A DNA stretch of 64,000 nucleotides from Streptomyces catenulae (GTDB lineage Bacteria; Actinomycetota; Actinomycetes; Streptomycetales; Streptomycetaceae), in assembly GCF_000718015.1 (NCBI RefSeq), contig NZ_JODY01000006.1:112187-176186 (forward strand), read 5' to 3'. Positions 10,501-19,143 of the stretch are shown here, piece after piece. The position numbers and the translations under genes were made by a program. The first letter of the stretch is position 1; each line of letters begins with the position of its first letter. The notes under the pieces were generated by a model, which was not told the origin of the DNA, did not search any database, and worked only from the letters and a program-made list of their open reading frames with translations.

Positions 10501-10961
10501 CGGCCGCCGTCCGGATCACCGAGGGCGGCACCCGCCTCACCGCCGTCCGCACCGGCGGCCGGACGGGCACGGTGACGGCCCCGCCCGCACCCCGGACCGC
10601 CGACACCGGGGCCGCCACCCCGCCCGCCCCCGGTGACGTCCCCGCACCCGCCGCCCCCGAGGACGTCCACGCCGCGCGCGCCGCGGCCCACCGGCACGAC
10701 AGCGCGGTGGCCCACCGCTACCTCGCCGCCGCACTGGACGAGGACGCACCGCCCGTCCGGCTCACCGCGCCGCTCACCCTGGTGCTCGCCGACGACGACC
10801 CGCTCACCCGCACCACCGGCCTGCCGCACCACGCCTGGGGCCGCCTCGCCGCCGACGTCACCCTGTACCGGCTGCCCGACGGCGGCCACCACTTCCACCA
10901 CACCCGCCCCGCCGAGACCGCCCGGGCGGTGCTCGACGCCGTCACCGCGCCCCCGGCCTGA
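7512..10961 (+). CDS. Single-module NRPS: remnant C, adenylation, PCP, thioesterase
   Basis: An 1149-residue cytoplasmic synthetase predicted to activate L-2,3-diaminopropionate. Residues 1-225 resemble only the C-terminal half of a condensation domain; no HHxxxDG motif is present. The adenylation domain (about 230-735) has all core motifs: TSGSTGEPKG near 390, NAYGLTET, YQGGDIGRW, and the A10 lysine in NGKIDK. Lined up by eye on GrsA, the pocket reads D-I-W-Q-S-T-A-D-D-K, with two aspartates suited to an amine side chain. The PCP serine is S786 (GGTSLAA). The thioesterase has S914 (GHSAG), a likely Asp near 1098 and H1126. An Ala/Thr/Gly-rich insert of about 100 residues interrupts the thioesterase lid. 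Start ATG 7512 has AGGAAGG upstream. Confidence 0.9.
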   Translation: MIQPTDHDREYWRTVLTDAGFTAVPRWAPAPVPGIATHELALPGELMDRLDRWGGEHGVPREAILLAAHTRVLAALSGERQVTTGCTTAATGPALPCRLAATPVTWRELAQEAARVLTDLAAHRHCAVPRLAAELGLDTVLFEAELDPYGHGGDPLGTSVLRLSVTRHGTGARLRTRHRTDALDTESAARIAGYHRTALTHFAADPDAPYGRLGLLSDAERRFQLDGLAGPHRPLPDRRFHELFEERVRAHPDAVAAVLGDRSLTYRELNDRANRLGHALLAEGLTREGVVAVVSERSLDWMAAVLAVFKAGGVYLPVEPHFPPDRIAAMLTRAGCALALTEPGSTTTLDQALAALPAVRTLGIDTALAAGHPTGNPGVRVAADQLAYLYFTSGSTGEPKGAMCEHAGFLNHLHAKIADLGIAEGHTVAQTAPQCFDISLWQLVAALLVGGRTHLVAQRVVLDVERFVDTLATARITVLQVVPSYLEAVLTHLERTPRALPDLRCVSVTGEALKKPLVQRWFAALPGIRLVNAYGLTETSDDTNHEVMDRAPDGDRIPLGPCVPNARVYVTDDHLEPVPLGAPGQIVFSGVCVGRGYVNDPERTRQVFGDDPHRPGERLYQGGDIGRWLPGGKLEFLGRRDAQVKIRGFRIEIGEIENALLRVDGVRDGAVVVSGEGHGKHLVAFYSGPGPLETTVLRARLGESLPAYMVPTAFHWHARLPLTGNGKIDKRTLAGFAARPAPPEEHHRPLRTAAERRLARAWSEVLGVPEVTVGRDDHFFDRGGTSLAAVKLVIALDRAVSLKDLTRRPVLTDLAALLDDGRAPEPGLLQTLAEPADAPRGHLVAFPGAGGNALGFLPLAEALRSAGYAAHAVELPGHDPADRTPLAPLERVAEATADEIARRGLTGVVLWGHSAGAALAVATARLLQDRGTPARHVFIGARLLAEAAEATTAPGDTAEGRTAPGATEEAQPPSGTTGPAAGATVTTGPAADGGTHPAAVRITEGGTRLTAVRTGGRTGTVTAPPAPRTADTGAATPPAPGDVPAPAAPEDVHAARAAAHRHDSAVAHRYLAAALDEDAPPVRLTAPLTLVLADDDPLTRTTGLPHHAWGRLAADVTLYRLPDGGHHFHHTRPAETARAVLDAVTAPPA

Positions 10962-11074
10962 CCCCGCACCCACCACCCGGCCACCGGCCCGGCTCACCGG
11001 CCCGTGGTCCGCCGACCCACCGACCCGCCGAGCGATCCGCCCGCCCCGAGCACTCCGTCACGGAAAGAGGCCCC

Positions 11075-12079
11075 ATGGCATCGCCCCCCTCACCACCCCT
11101 GCCCGTCCCGCTCCTCCGGGCCGGCCGACCACCCGTCCTCCCCGTGGAGCCGGGCGGCGACCCGGCACACTGGACGGCCCGGCACCGGGACGCCCTGCGC
11201 GCCCTCGTCACCGAACACGGCGCCCTCCTCGTCCGCGGCCTCGGGCTGCGCGACGCCGCCGGGACCGCCGAGGTCTTCGCCGCCCTCTCCGACGACCTGA
11301 TGGCCGAGACGGAGAGCTTCGCCCCCCGCCAGACCCGCGCCACCGGCACGTACACCACCACCCCGTGGCCCGCCAACCAACAGATGTGCCCGCACCACGA
11401 GCTGAGCTACGCCACGGAGTTCCCCGGCCTGATGCTCTTCGCCTGCCTGACGGAGCCCGACGACGGCGGGGAGACGGTGGTGGCCGACGCGTCCGCCGTC
11501 CTCGACGCGCTGCCCCGGCGGCTGGTCCGGCGGTTCACCCGGCAGGGCTGGCTGCTGACCCGCACCTACAACGACGAGATCGGCGCCTCCGTCGCCGAGG
11601 CGTTCGGCACCGACGACCGCGCCGCCGTCGAACAGCACTGCCGCACCCACGCCATCGCCTACCGCTGGCAGCCCGACGGCACCCTCTGCACCCGCCAGCG
11701 CCGCAGCGCCGTCGTCCGCCATCCGCTCACCGGCCGCCGCTGCTGGTTCAATCAGGTCGCCTTCCTGAACGAATGGACGCTCGCCCCCGACATCCGCGAG
11801 TACCTGGTGGACAGCTACGGCCCCGACGGACTGCCGTTCAACACCCGCTACGGCAACGGCGACCCCCTCGAACCGGAGACCGTGGAGCTGCTCAACGGCG
11901 TCTACCAGGCGCTCACCCGCCGCACCCCGTGGCGCTCCGGGGATCTGCTGCTCGTCGACAACGTCCGCACCGCGCACGGCCGGGAACCGTTCCACGGCCG
12001 CCGCGACATCCTGGTCGCCCTCGCCGACCGGGTGTCCCTGACCGACTGCTCGCCCACCATCGAGGTGACCGCCGCATGA
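11075..12079 (+). CDS. Fe(II)/2-oxoglutarate oxygenase, clavaminate-synthase/TauD-like
   Basis: Non-heme iron oxygenase of 334 residues. The iron triad appears as H107-x-E109 (CPHHELSY) with distal H301 (RTAHGREPF). The H-x-E form is typical of amino-acid beta-hydroxylases such as VioC, AsnO and SyrP. A likely 2-oxoglutarate-binding arginine follows in the last strand. ATG 11075 follows an AAAGAGG site. Its stop overlaps the start of the sbnB-like gene in ATGA, so the two are probably co-translated. Inference: it hydroxylates diaminopropionate, free or carrier-bound, or modifies the product. A free arginine- or asparagine-type substrate is less likely given its neighbours. Confidence 0.82.
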   Translation: MASPPSPPLPVPLLRAGRPPVLPVEPGGDPAHWTARHRDALRALVTEHGALLVRGLGLRDAAGTAEVFAALSDDLMAETESFAPRQTRATGTYTTTPWPANQQMCPHHELSYATEFPGLMLFACLTEPDDGGETVVADASAVLDALPRRLVRRFTRQGWLLTRTYNDEIGASVAEAFGTDDRAAVEQHCRTHAIAYRWQPDGTLCTRQRRSAVVRHPLTGRRCWFNQVAFLNEWTLAPDIREYLVDSYGPDGLPFNTRYGNGDPLEPETVELLNGVYQALTRRTPWRSGDLLLVDNVRTAHGREPFHGRRDILVALADRVSLTDCSPTIEVTAA

Positions 12080-13134
12080 CCACCACCGAGCACCCCACCG
12101 ACCCCCGCCCCGCCGCCCCCGCACCGTCGTTCGCGGTGATCCCCGGTCACCAGGTCCAGCGCGCGCTGGCAGGCCGGGCCCACGAGATCGTCGGCCTCGT
12201 CGAGGCCACCTACCGCCTGCACGGCGACGGGAACTCCGTCAACCCGCCCTCGTACTTCCTGAAATTCCCCGACCGGCCCACCTCCCGCATCATCGCGCTG
12301 CCCGCCTCGCTCGGCGGCGGCACCCCGGTCGACGGCATGAAGTGGATCTCCAGCTTCCCCGCCAACGTCGGCGCCGGGATCCCCCGCGCCTCCGCGGTGC
12401 TGATCCTCAACGACCACGACACCGGCTACCCGTTCGCCTGCCTGGAGAGCTCCATCATCAGCGCCACCAGGACCGCGGCGTCCGCGGCGCTCGCCGCCGA
12501 CCGGCTCAGCCGCGGCCGCCCGCGCCCCCGCCGCATCGGCTTCTTCGGCACCGGCCTGATCGCCCGCTACATCCACACGTTCCTGGCCGAGACCGGCTGG
12601 GAGTTCGACCACATCGGCGTGCACGACGTGTCCCCCGACAGCGCGGCCGGATTCCGCCTCTACCTGGAGCAGTCCGGCGCCGGACCGGTCACCGTCCACC
12701 CCGCCGCCGAGGACCTCGTCCGCACCAGCGACCTCGTCGTCTTCGCCACCGTCGCCGGAAAACCGCACGTCGACGACGTCACCTGGTTCGACCACCACCC
12801 GCTGGTGCTGCACATCTCCCTGCGCGACCTCGCGCCGGAGATCATCCTCGACTCCGTCAACGTCGTCGACGACATCGAACACTGCCTCAAGGCGGACACC
12901 TCCCCGCACCTGGCCGAACAGCGCACCGGCAGCCGCGACTTCCTCACCGGCACCCTCGACGACATCACCGCGGGCCGCGTCACCCTCCCCGCCGACCGCA
13001 CCGTGATCTTCTCCCCCTTCGGCCTGGGCGTCCTCGACCTCGCGGTCGGCCGGTACGTCTACGACGAGGTGGCCCGCGCCGGTGAACTCCACCGCGTCGA
13101 CGACTTCTTCCACGAACTGCGCCGTCATGGCTGA
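12076..13134 (+). CDS. sbnB: SbnB-like N-(2-amino-2-carboxyethyl)-L-glutamate dehydrogenase
   Basis: Member of the ornithine cyclodeaminase/mu-crystallin family, 352 residues. In staphyloferrin B biosynthesis SbnB oxidatively cleaves the SbnA product, using NAD+, to L-2,3-diaminopropionate and 2-oxoglutarate. The substrate-binding half includes GMKWISSFPANV; the Rossmann motif is GFFGTGLIARYI around residue 155. Both look SbnB-like rather than true cyclodeaminase. The start is ATG 12076, overlapping the oxygenase stop by four bases. The frame is open far upstream, but that part is a shadow of the NRPS and oxygenase genes. Together with the next gene it forms a complete L-Dap pathway. Confidence 0.9.
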   Translation: MTTTEHPTDPRPAAPAPSFAVIPGHQVQRALAGRAHEIVGLVEATYRLHGDGNSVNPPSYFLKFPDRPTSRIIALPASLGGGTPVDGMKWISSFPANVGAGIPRASAVLILNDHDTGYPFACLESSIISATRTAASAALAADRLSRGRPRPRRIGFFGTGLIARYIHTFLAETGWEFDHIGVHDVSPDSAAGFRLYLEQSGAGPVTVHPAAEDLVRTSDLVVFATVAGKPHVDDVTWFDHHPLVLHISLRDLAPEIILDSVNVVDDIEHCLKADTSPHLAEQRTGSRDFLTGTLDDITAGRVTLPADRTVIFSPFGLGVLDLAVGRYVYDEVARAGELHRVDDFFHELRRHG

Positions 13135-13170
13135 CCGGCCGCGAGCGCTGCCGCCGAGGAGGAACGCAGC

Positions 13171-14157
13171 ATGACGATCATCTCCGGTCCCGCGGAGTTC
13201 AACGCCGAAGACCTCTACGTCGACCTGCGGCCGATAGTGGACCACTCCCTCTTCCTGAAATGCGAGGGCTTCAACTTCGCCGGTTCCATCAAACTCAAGG
13301 CCGCCGCCGCCATGGTCGAGGCCGCCGAACGCGACGGCACCCTCAAACCGGGCTCCGTCCTCGTCGAGTCCTCCTCCGGCAACCTCGGCGCGGCCCTCAG
13401 CATCATCGCGGCGAGCAAGGGCTACGGCTTCCTGTGCGTGACCGACGCCCGCTGCAACCTCTCGGCCCGCCGGTTCATGGAGGCGATGGGCGGCCGGGTG
13501 CACATCATCGCCGAACCGGCGGCCACCGGCGGTCTGCTCGGCGCCCGGATATCCCACGTCCGGGCCCTGTGCGCGGCCGACGAACGGTACGTCTGGCTCA
13601 ACCAGTACACCAACGCCGGGAACTGGCAGGCCCACTACCGCACCACCGCACCCGGCATCGCCCGTCACTTCCCGCACCTGGACATCCTGTTCATCGGCGC
13701 CGGCACCACCGGCACCCTCATGGGCTGCGCCCGCTACTTCCGCGAACACCGCCCGGCGGTGAAGATCGTCGCGGTGGACAGCGTCGGCTCGGTGACCTTC
13801 GGCGGCGAACCGGGCCGCCGCATGATCCCCGGTCTGGGGGCGGGCGTCCGCCCGGCCCTGCTCGACGAGGACTTCGTGGACGAGGTGATCCATGTCGAGG
13901 AGGCCGACACCGTCCGCGCCTGCCACCGCCTGGCCCGCCGGGGTTTCCTCTTCGGCGGCTCCACCGGCACCGTCGTCAGCGGCGCCACGAGCTGGCTCGC
14001 ACACCACCGCACACCCCGCCTCACCGCCGTGGCGATAGCCCCCGACCTGGGCGAACGCTATCTGGACACCATCTACCAGACCAACTGGCTGCACGCCCTC
14101 TACGGCGAGGACGTCCTCGGCCCCGACCCGGTCACCCCGGACCTCGAATCGGCCTGA
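13171..14157 (+). CDS. sbnA: SbnA-like N-(2-amino-2-carboxyethyl)-L-glutamate synthase
   Basis: PLP enzyme of the cysteine synthase fold, 328 residues, joining O-phospho-L-serine and L-glutamate in the first step to L-Dap. The PLP lysine is K41 in FAGSIKLKAA; the SSGNLGAAL loop (about 70-78) and the glycine-rich phosphate loop GAGTTGTLMG are intact. The sequence following GFNFAGSIKLK is characteristic of SbnA and its viomycin and zwittermicin counterparts rather than of CysK/CysM. Start ATG 13171 has a GAGGAGGAA site. It lies 36 bp after sbnB and is the last gene of the operon, followed by a hairpin at 14172. Confidence 0.92.
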   Translation: MTIISGPAEFNAEDLYVDLRPIVDHSLFLKCEGFNFAGSIKLKAAAAMVEAAERDGTLKPGSVLVESSSGNLGAALSIIAASKGYGFLCVTDARCNLSARRFMEAMGGRVHIIAEPAATGGLLGARISHVRALCAADERYVWLNQYTNAGNWQAHYRTTAPGIARHFPHLDILFIGAGTTGTLMGCARYFREHRPAVKIVAVDSVGSVTFGGEPGRRMIPGLGAGVRPALLDEDFVDEVIHVEEADTVRACHRLARRGFLFGGSTGTVVSGATSWLAHHRTPRLTAVAIAPDLGERYLDTIYQTNWLHALYGEDVLGPDPVTPDLESA

Positions 14158-14171
14158 CACCCCGGACGGAC

Positions 14172-14210
14172 GCCGCCCGGCCCCGGGAGACCACCCCGGG
14201 CCCGGGCGGC
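14172..14210 (+). terminator. Hairpin ending the Dap operon
   Basis: Outer arms GCCGCCCGG (14172-14180) and CCGGGCGGC (14202-14210) enclose a second inner pair of CCCCGGG blocks, forming a long GC-rich hairpin 15 bases after the sbnA stop. No T-run follows. Likely intrinsic terminator of the 4797-14157 operon. Confidence 0.7.
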
Positions 14211-14319
14211 GCCACGCCTGTCCTGAATCCGCTCACTCGTCCGGGTGGTGGTCGGGGCGGGTGGGGTGGGGTTCCGGGGAACGCCTGTCGGCTCCCTCCG
14301 GGGTCGCCAGGATGAACGC

Positions 14320-15444
<1,125 letters not shown>

Positions 15445-15467
15445 CGGCGTCCCCTGACGGCGAAGAT

Positions 15468-15498
15468 GCGGGGCGGCACCCACCCGGTGCCGCCCCGC
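15468..15498. terminator. Bidirectional hairpin between convergent genes
   Basis: Perfect 13-bp arms GCGGGGCGGCACC (15468-15480) and its complement (15486-15498) with a five-base loop. It lies between the stops of the DUF5954-like gene (15444) and the methyltransferase (15505), so it can end both transcripts. Confidence 0.8.
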
Positions 15499-15504
15499 CC
15501 TATA

Positions 15505-16323
15505 TCACGCCTTGCGCGCCAGCCCGCCGACGATGAGCTGTTCCCAGACGGTCAGTTCGGCCTCCGCCGCCCCCGCGTGGAGCGGGTCCGACGCCGCGTC
15601 CGGGCGCCACAGCGAGCAGGGCACGATCCCCGGCTCCAGGATCTCCAGATCGCCGAAGAGCGCACGGATCTCGTCATCGCTCCGCCACCGCCCACGGCCG
15701 AATGTCGACTGGAGCACCGCCTCCGCCTCGGTGGTCTGCGGATTGTTGCCGCTGCGGAAGTGCGAGAGGAAGAAGTAGCTGCCGGAGGGCACCTGGTCCT
15801 GCCAGTAACGGACGAGGGCGCGGGGGTCCTCGTCGTCGTTGATGTGGTGCAGGATCGCGCTGAGCACCACCGCCACCGGCCGCTCGAAGTCGATCAGCGC
15901 GAGGGTGTCCGGGTGCTCCCGTATGGCCTGCGGGTCCCGGACGTCCGCCTGCATCACCCGGGTGTGCGCGTTGTCCTCCAGCAGCGCCCGGCCGTGGGCC
16001 AGCACGATCGGGTCGTTGTCGATGTAGACCACCCGGGCGTCGGGAAGGTGGCGCTGCGCGACCTGGTGGACGTTGTCCGCGGTCGGCAGCCCGCTGCCCA
16101 TGTCGATGAACTGGTCGACACCGGCGAGCGCCAGCTCCCGCACGGCCCGCACCAGGTTCTGCCGGTTGGCGTGCGCGATGGCCACCGAACCGGGCATGTC
16201 GTGCTTGAACGTATCTCCCACGGCACGGTCGACGACGTAGTTGTCCTTGCCGCCCAGCAGATAGTCGTAGACCCGGGCGATGCTCGGCTTCGACTGGTCC
16301 ACGCCGGAATTGCCCTCGGTCAT
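15505..16323 (-). CDS. SAM-dependent methyltransferase, PF04672 (DUF574) family
   Basis: A 272-residue cytoplasmic protein of the S-adenosyl methyltransferase family that is greatly expanded in Streptomyces. Family hallmarks: an N-terminal PSIARVYDYLLGGKDNY block, the SAM-binding IDMGSGLPTADNVH motif, the acidic VVYIDNDP strand and an LSAILHHI block. The substrate of this family is not established. Start ATG 16323 (MTEGN) has AAAGG upstream; the in-frame start 21 bases earlier does not. Convergent with the DUF5954-like gene, sharing its terminator. Confidence 0.9.
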   Translation of the reverse strand: MTEGNSGVDQSKPSIARVYDYLLGGKDNYVVDRAVGDTFKHDMPGSVAIAHANRQNLVRAVRELALAGVDQFIDMGSGLPTADNVHQVAQRHLPDARVVYIDNDPIVLAHGRALLEDNAHTRVMQADVRDPQAIREHPDTLALIDFERPVAVVLSAILHHINDDEDPRALVRYWQDQVPSGSYFFLSHFRSGNNPQTTEAEAVLQSTFGRGRWRSDDEIRALFGDLEILEPGIVPCSLWRPDAASDPLHAGAAEAELTVWEQLIVGGLARKA

Positions 16324-16540
16324 CGCAACTGCCTTTCTGCCCACGGAAAATGTCTGGGAGTCATGGTAAGAGGACCCGAACCGGCCGGTGGGGGAGGGGC
16401 GGTGCAGGTAGGGGTGGGTCCTGCGCCTCCCGTGGCGCCGCCCGGCGGTCGCGGGCGGCGCGGGTACTGCCGGAGGACGTCCGGGCGGTCGGGACGGATA
16501 TCCCGTTGATCACCGCACCCCGGCTCCGTACGCTCGCCCG

Positions 16541-16996
16541 ATGGCGTACGACGGCGTTCCCGCCCTGGAAGACGACGACCTGCCCACCTTGGAACTGGCC
16601 TTTCCCGGACCGGAGCGTGACCGCGGGGTGGCGGCGATCCTCGACGGCCAAAAGACCGCGCTCACCGGCCTGCGGGAGATCTACGCGCACGCCGGGGAGG
16701 CCATCCCGCGGGCCGGACAGCGGTTCGCGGTCCTCGACTCCGAGGCCCGCCCGGCCGTCACGATCGAGCTGACCGACGTCCGGGTCGTCCCCATGAAGGA
16801 GATCGACGACGCCTTCGCCCGCGCCGAGGGCCGCGGCTACGCCGACGCGGCGCAGTGGCGCACCGCCCACGAGGAGTTCTTCCGCAGCGCGGGCGTGTCC
16901 GCGTACCTGGGCCACACCCCCGTCATCGACGGCGACACCCTCGTCGTCGCCCAGACCTTCCGGGTGGTCGGCCCGGAGGAGCCGCGCGAGGGGTGA
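16541..16996 (+). CDS. ASCH domain protein
   Basis: A 151-residue cytoplasmic protein of the ASCH (PUA-like beta-barrel) fold, thought to bind RNA; some members are amidohydrolases on modified cytidines. Visible features are the early LELAFPGPERD and DGQKTALTGL segments, a central barrel strand pattern ending TIELTDVRVVPMKEID, and the common C-terminal block with Q-W-R and HEEFF. The length is normal. It stands alone, convergent with the membrane protein at 17096. Confidence 0.8.
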   Translation: MAYDGVPALEDDDLPTLELAFPGPERDRGVAAILDGQKTALTGLREIYAHAGEAIPRAGQRFAVLDSEARPAVTIELTDVRVVPMKEIDDAFARAEGRGYADAAQWRTAHEEFFRSAGVSAYLGHTPVIDGDTLVVAQTFRVVGPEEPREG

Positions 16997-17042
16997 CCGG
17001 GGCGCCGCATCGGCGGCTTCCGGCGGTCGCCGCCCGGCCCGT

Positions 17043-17085
17043 CCTCCCGGACCGCTCCCCGCGAGGGGAAGCCCGGTCCGGGAGG
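17043..17085. terminator. Bidirectional hairpin between ASCH gene and membrane protein
   Basis: Twelve-base arms CCTCCCGGACCG (17043-17054) and CGGTCCGGGAGG (17074-17085) enclose an inner CTCCCC/GGGGAA stem. It sits between two converging stops (16996 and 17096). Confidence 0.75.
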
Positions 17086-17095
17086 GACGAGCAGG

Positions 17096-17548
17096 TCAGG
17101 CAGGGATGGGCGAGGCCGTCGAACGCTCCGTCCAGAGCATCACCACGGCCGCCAGACCGGCCACACAGGGCACGACACCGGCCACCGTCATCAACAGGGG
17201 GTGCGGCTGGCTGAAGTTGTACCCGGCCAGTACGGACCCCAGCACCACGGCCGCGGCGCCGACGCCGCGTACCCAGCGGCGACCGCGCCGCAGCGCCCAC
17301 GCCATCGTCGTGAACAGGGCGGCGCCGAGCACCGCGAGGGTGAAGAGATAGGTGAGGATGCTGGACTCCGCCATCGAGATGTCGGCGGCGCTGCGCCCCG
17401 GATAGACGTGCCGGAGCTGCGCGGCGAGGCCGCCGCCCGCCACCTGGTCGATCACGATGACGCCTGCGGAGGCGACGGCCAGCAGGGCGGCGGTGTACAG
17501 AACGCGGCCGGTCGGTCGGGCGGAGGCGGAAAGTTGCTGTGCGGACAT
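17096..17548 (-). CDS. Four-helix membrane protein, unknown function
   Basis: A 150-residue integral membrane protein with four predicted helices at about 13-35, 66-90, 98-115 and 118-140. No catalytic motif is visible, and I do not recognise the family with certainty. A conserved-looking loop contains HVYPGRSAAD. It is divergent from the TetR gene at 17636 with an 87-bp gap holding a heptamer repeat, so it is probably the regulator's target. A role in efflux or envelope stress is a guess from that pairing only. Confidence 0.75.
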   Translation of the reverse strand: MSAQQLSASARPTGRVLYTAALLAVASAGVIVIDQVAGGGLAAQLRHVYPGRSAADISMAESSILTYLFTLAVLGAALFTTMAWALRRGRRWVRGVGAAAVVLGSVLAGYNFSQPHPLLMTVAGVVPCVAGLAAVVMLWTERSTASPIPA

Positions 17549-17602
17549 CGGCTTCTCCTGGGAGACGGATCCGGAAGGAACTGAAGAGAGTTGGGATACA
17601 GT

Positions 17603-17616
17603 GTCTCAAGTCTCAA
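17603..17616. promoter_or_regulatory. Tandem GTCTCAA heptamers, candidate TetR operator
   Basis: Two exact, adjacent copies of GTCTCAA lie in the short gap between the divergent membrane protein and TetR genes, 20 bases before the TetR start. A direct repeat at this position could be a binding site through which the regulator controls itself and its neighbour. TetR proteins more often use inverted repeats, so this is tentative. Confidence 0.35.
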
Positions 17617-17635
17617 ACGGAGAGTAGAGGGCCGG

Positions 17636-18472
17636 ATGTCGAACGAGCAACCTCCTACCGGAGTGGTCCGGCGCCGTCGGCGCCTCAGCGATGCCGAGAC
17701 CGCGCAGCGGATGCTGGACGCCGCGGTGGCGACGGTGGAGCACACCGGTCTGACCGTGAGCCTGGACCATCTGAGCTTCGAGGACGTGATCCGCGACGCC
17801 GGTGTGGCCCGCAGCGCCGTCTACCGCCGCTGGCCGTACAAGGACCTCTTCCTCAGCGACCTGCTCAAGGAGTTGGCCCGGCGCGCCCCCGCGGCGGCAG
17901 GTGCCGACGGCCAGATCGGCGAGGCGGCCGTGCGCCGACTGGCCCGGGAACGCCTCGACCAGCTCGCCACCGCCCAGGGGCGGCGGGAACTCTGCGGGGA
18001 GCTGCTGCGGCAGGGCGCGCTACGGGACTTCGCGGCGATGCGCGCCTCCACGCAGTGGCGCACCTACATCGCGCTGCACGCCACCTTCCTCGGGCTGACC
18101 GACGACGACCTGCGGCGCGAGGTCCGGTCCGCGCTCGCCGCCGCCGAACACGACCTCAACGACCGGATCGCCCGCTCCTACCGGGAGCTGACCGATCTCC
18201 TCGGGATGCGTCTGCGACCGGACCTCCACACCACCTTCGAGGAGTTGGCGACCACGCTCAACGCCACCATGCGCGGCTTCGTCCTCACCTCCCTCGCTCG
18301 CCCGGACCTGGCGGAGACGCGGCGGCGACCCGGCGCGTTCGGGGCGACCGACGAGGTCGAGTGGTCGCAGCCCGCCCTGGGCGTCGCCGCGACCGCCCTC
18401 TCGTTCCTCGAACCCGACCCCGACATCACCTGGGACGCCGCCCGCCTCGCCCGGATACGGGAGACGCTCTAG
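17636..18472 (+). CDS. TetR-family regulator
   Basis: A 278-residue transcription factor, longer than the usual 190-220 because of an extended C-terminal region. The N-terminal helix-turn-helix (about 18-70) reads LDHLSFEDVIRDAGVARSAV then YRRWPYKDLF, a clear TetR signature with a slightly long first helix segment. The C-terminal ligand domain is helical and not recognisable. Start ATG 17636 follows AGAGTAGAGGG; the frame is open to 17591, but that would cover the repeat and probable promoter. Probably represses the divergent membrane protein. Confidence 0.87.
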   Translation: MSNEQPPTGVVRRRRRLSDAETAQRMLDAAVATVEHTGLTVSLDHLSFEDVIRDAGVARSAVYRRWPYKDLFLSDLLKELARRAPAAAGADGQIGEAAVRRLARERLDQLATAQGRRELCGELLRQGALRDFAAMRASTQWRTYIALHATFLGLTDDDLRREVRSALAAAEHDLNDRIARSYRELTDLLGMRLRPDLHTTFEELATTLNATMRGFVLTSLARPDLAETRRRPGAFGATDEVEWSQPALGVAATALSFLEPDPDITWDAARLARIRETL

Positions 18473-18478
18473 GGGATC

Positions 18479-19045
18479 TCATGAACGGTCCGATACGGAG
18501 GGAGAGTTCACCCCGATCGGAATGCCGCTCGCGCCGTCCGTATCGCTTTCGATCTCACCGTGATGCGAATGAGACGGCGACGCGGGTCCGCCCTTCGCGA
18601 CGATTTCCGATGAATCGGCGGCGTCGTTCCTCGCCGAGTTGGGAACTCCGAAGATTTTATCGAAGGCCCAATGGTAGGCGAGGGTGTAGAAGGGGACGTA
18701 GACGATGAACACGATATCGAGCAGGAAGGCATGAACCACTGTGATGTGCAGCCACCATGCGATGAGGGGGACAAGAAAGCAGACCAGGGTGATCTGGAAT
18801 CCCACGGCGTGGAGGATGCGACGCCACACCGTCCGCGTCCGGTCGTTCCGACGCACTTCCCATGCCTCGAAGAGGTAGTTGTACCCCATGTTCCACAGCG
18901 TCGCCACGGCGCTGATCATGAGGGCCAAAGGTCCGGTGTCGGAGAACGCGTCGCCCGTCAGCAGCGTCATCACCGAGGTGCCCACCACCAGTCCGAGGAC
19001 CTCGTAGCCTCCGACGTAGACCAGTTTCCGCTTTATGCCCTGCAT
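18479..19045 (-). CDS. PACE-family (AceI-like) drug efflux transporter
   Basis: A 188-residue four-helix membrane protein made of two bacterial-transmembrane-pair units, the layout of AceI-type antimicrobial efflux pumps. The membrane glutamate essential in AceI is present at exactly E15 (VGGYEVLGL). Other hallmarks are the WNMGYNYLFE turn between units and FYTLAYHWAFDKIFG at the end of helix 4. A polar tail of about 40 residues follows the normal end of the family. The base composition is visibly less GC-rich than that of neighbouring genes. It is divergent from a LysR gene, as aceI is from aceR in Acinetobacter. The family is mainly proteobacterial, so transfer is likely. Confidence 0.85.
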   Translation of the reverse strand: MQGIKRKLVYVGGYEVLGLVVGTSVMTLLTGDAFSDTGPLALMISAVATLWNMGYNYLFEAWEVRRNDRTRTVWRRILHAVGFQITLVCFLVPLIAWWLHITVVHAFLLDIVFIVYVPFYTLAYHWAFDKIFGVPNSARNDAADSSEIVAKGGPASPSHSHHGEIESDTDGASGIPIGVNSPSVSDRS

Positions 19046-19143
19046 GTAAATTGCCTTCCGGTTCGGCTGGGTGCGCAGGGCACGGTAATTCAGGCGAACT
19101 GGCGAAAAAAGTAAGATCCTTTCAAGGAAACTGACAGGTCCCT
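19046..19143. promoter_or_regulatory. Divergent promoter region of the PACE/LysR pair
   Basis: A 98-base gap, AT-rich for this window (for example GGCGAAAAAAGTAAGAT), between divergent starts at 19045 and 19144. It must carry both promoters and presumably the LysR binding site. I could not pick a clear T-N11-A site with confidence. Confidence 0.5.

Noticed and set aside
5343..10997. Very long minus-strand open frame (about 1880 codons) opposite the Dap operon
   Set aside because: A shadow of GC-rich coding DNA: Gly/Glu/Val/Asp-rich with no domain, and it lies opposite two clearly recognisable genes.
12076..14157. sbnA/sbnB considered as part of a staphyloferrin-B-type siderophore cluster
   Set aside because: No NRPS-independent siderophore synthetase, citrate synthase or siderophore transporter is nearby; the operon contains NRPS and Pls-type proteins instead.
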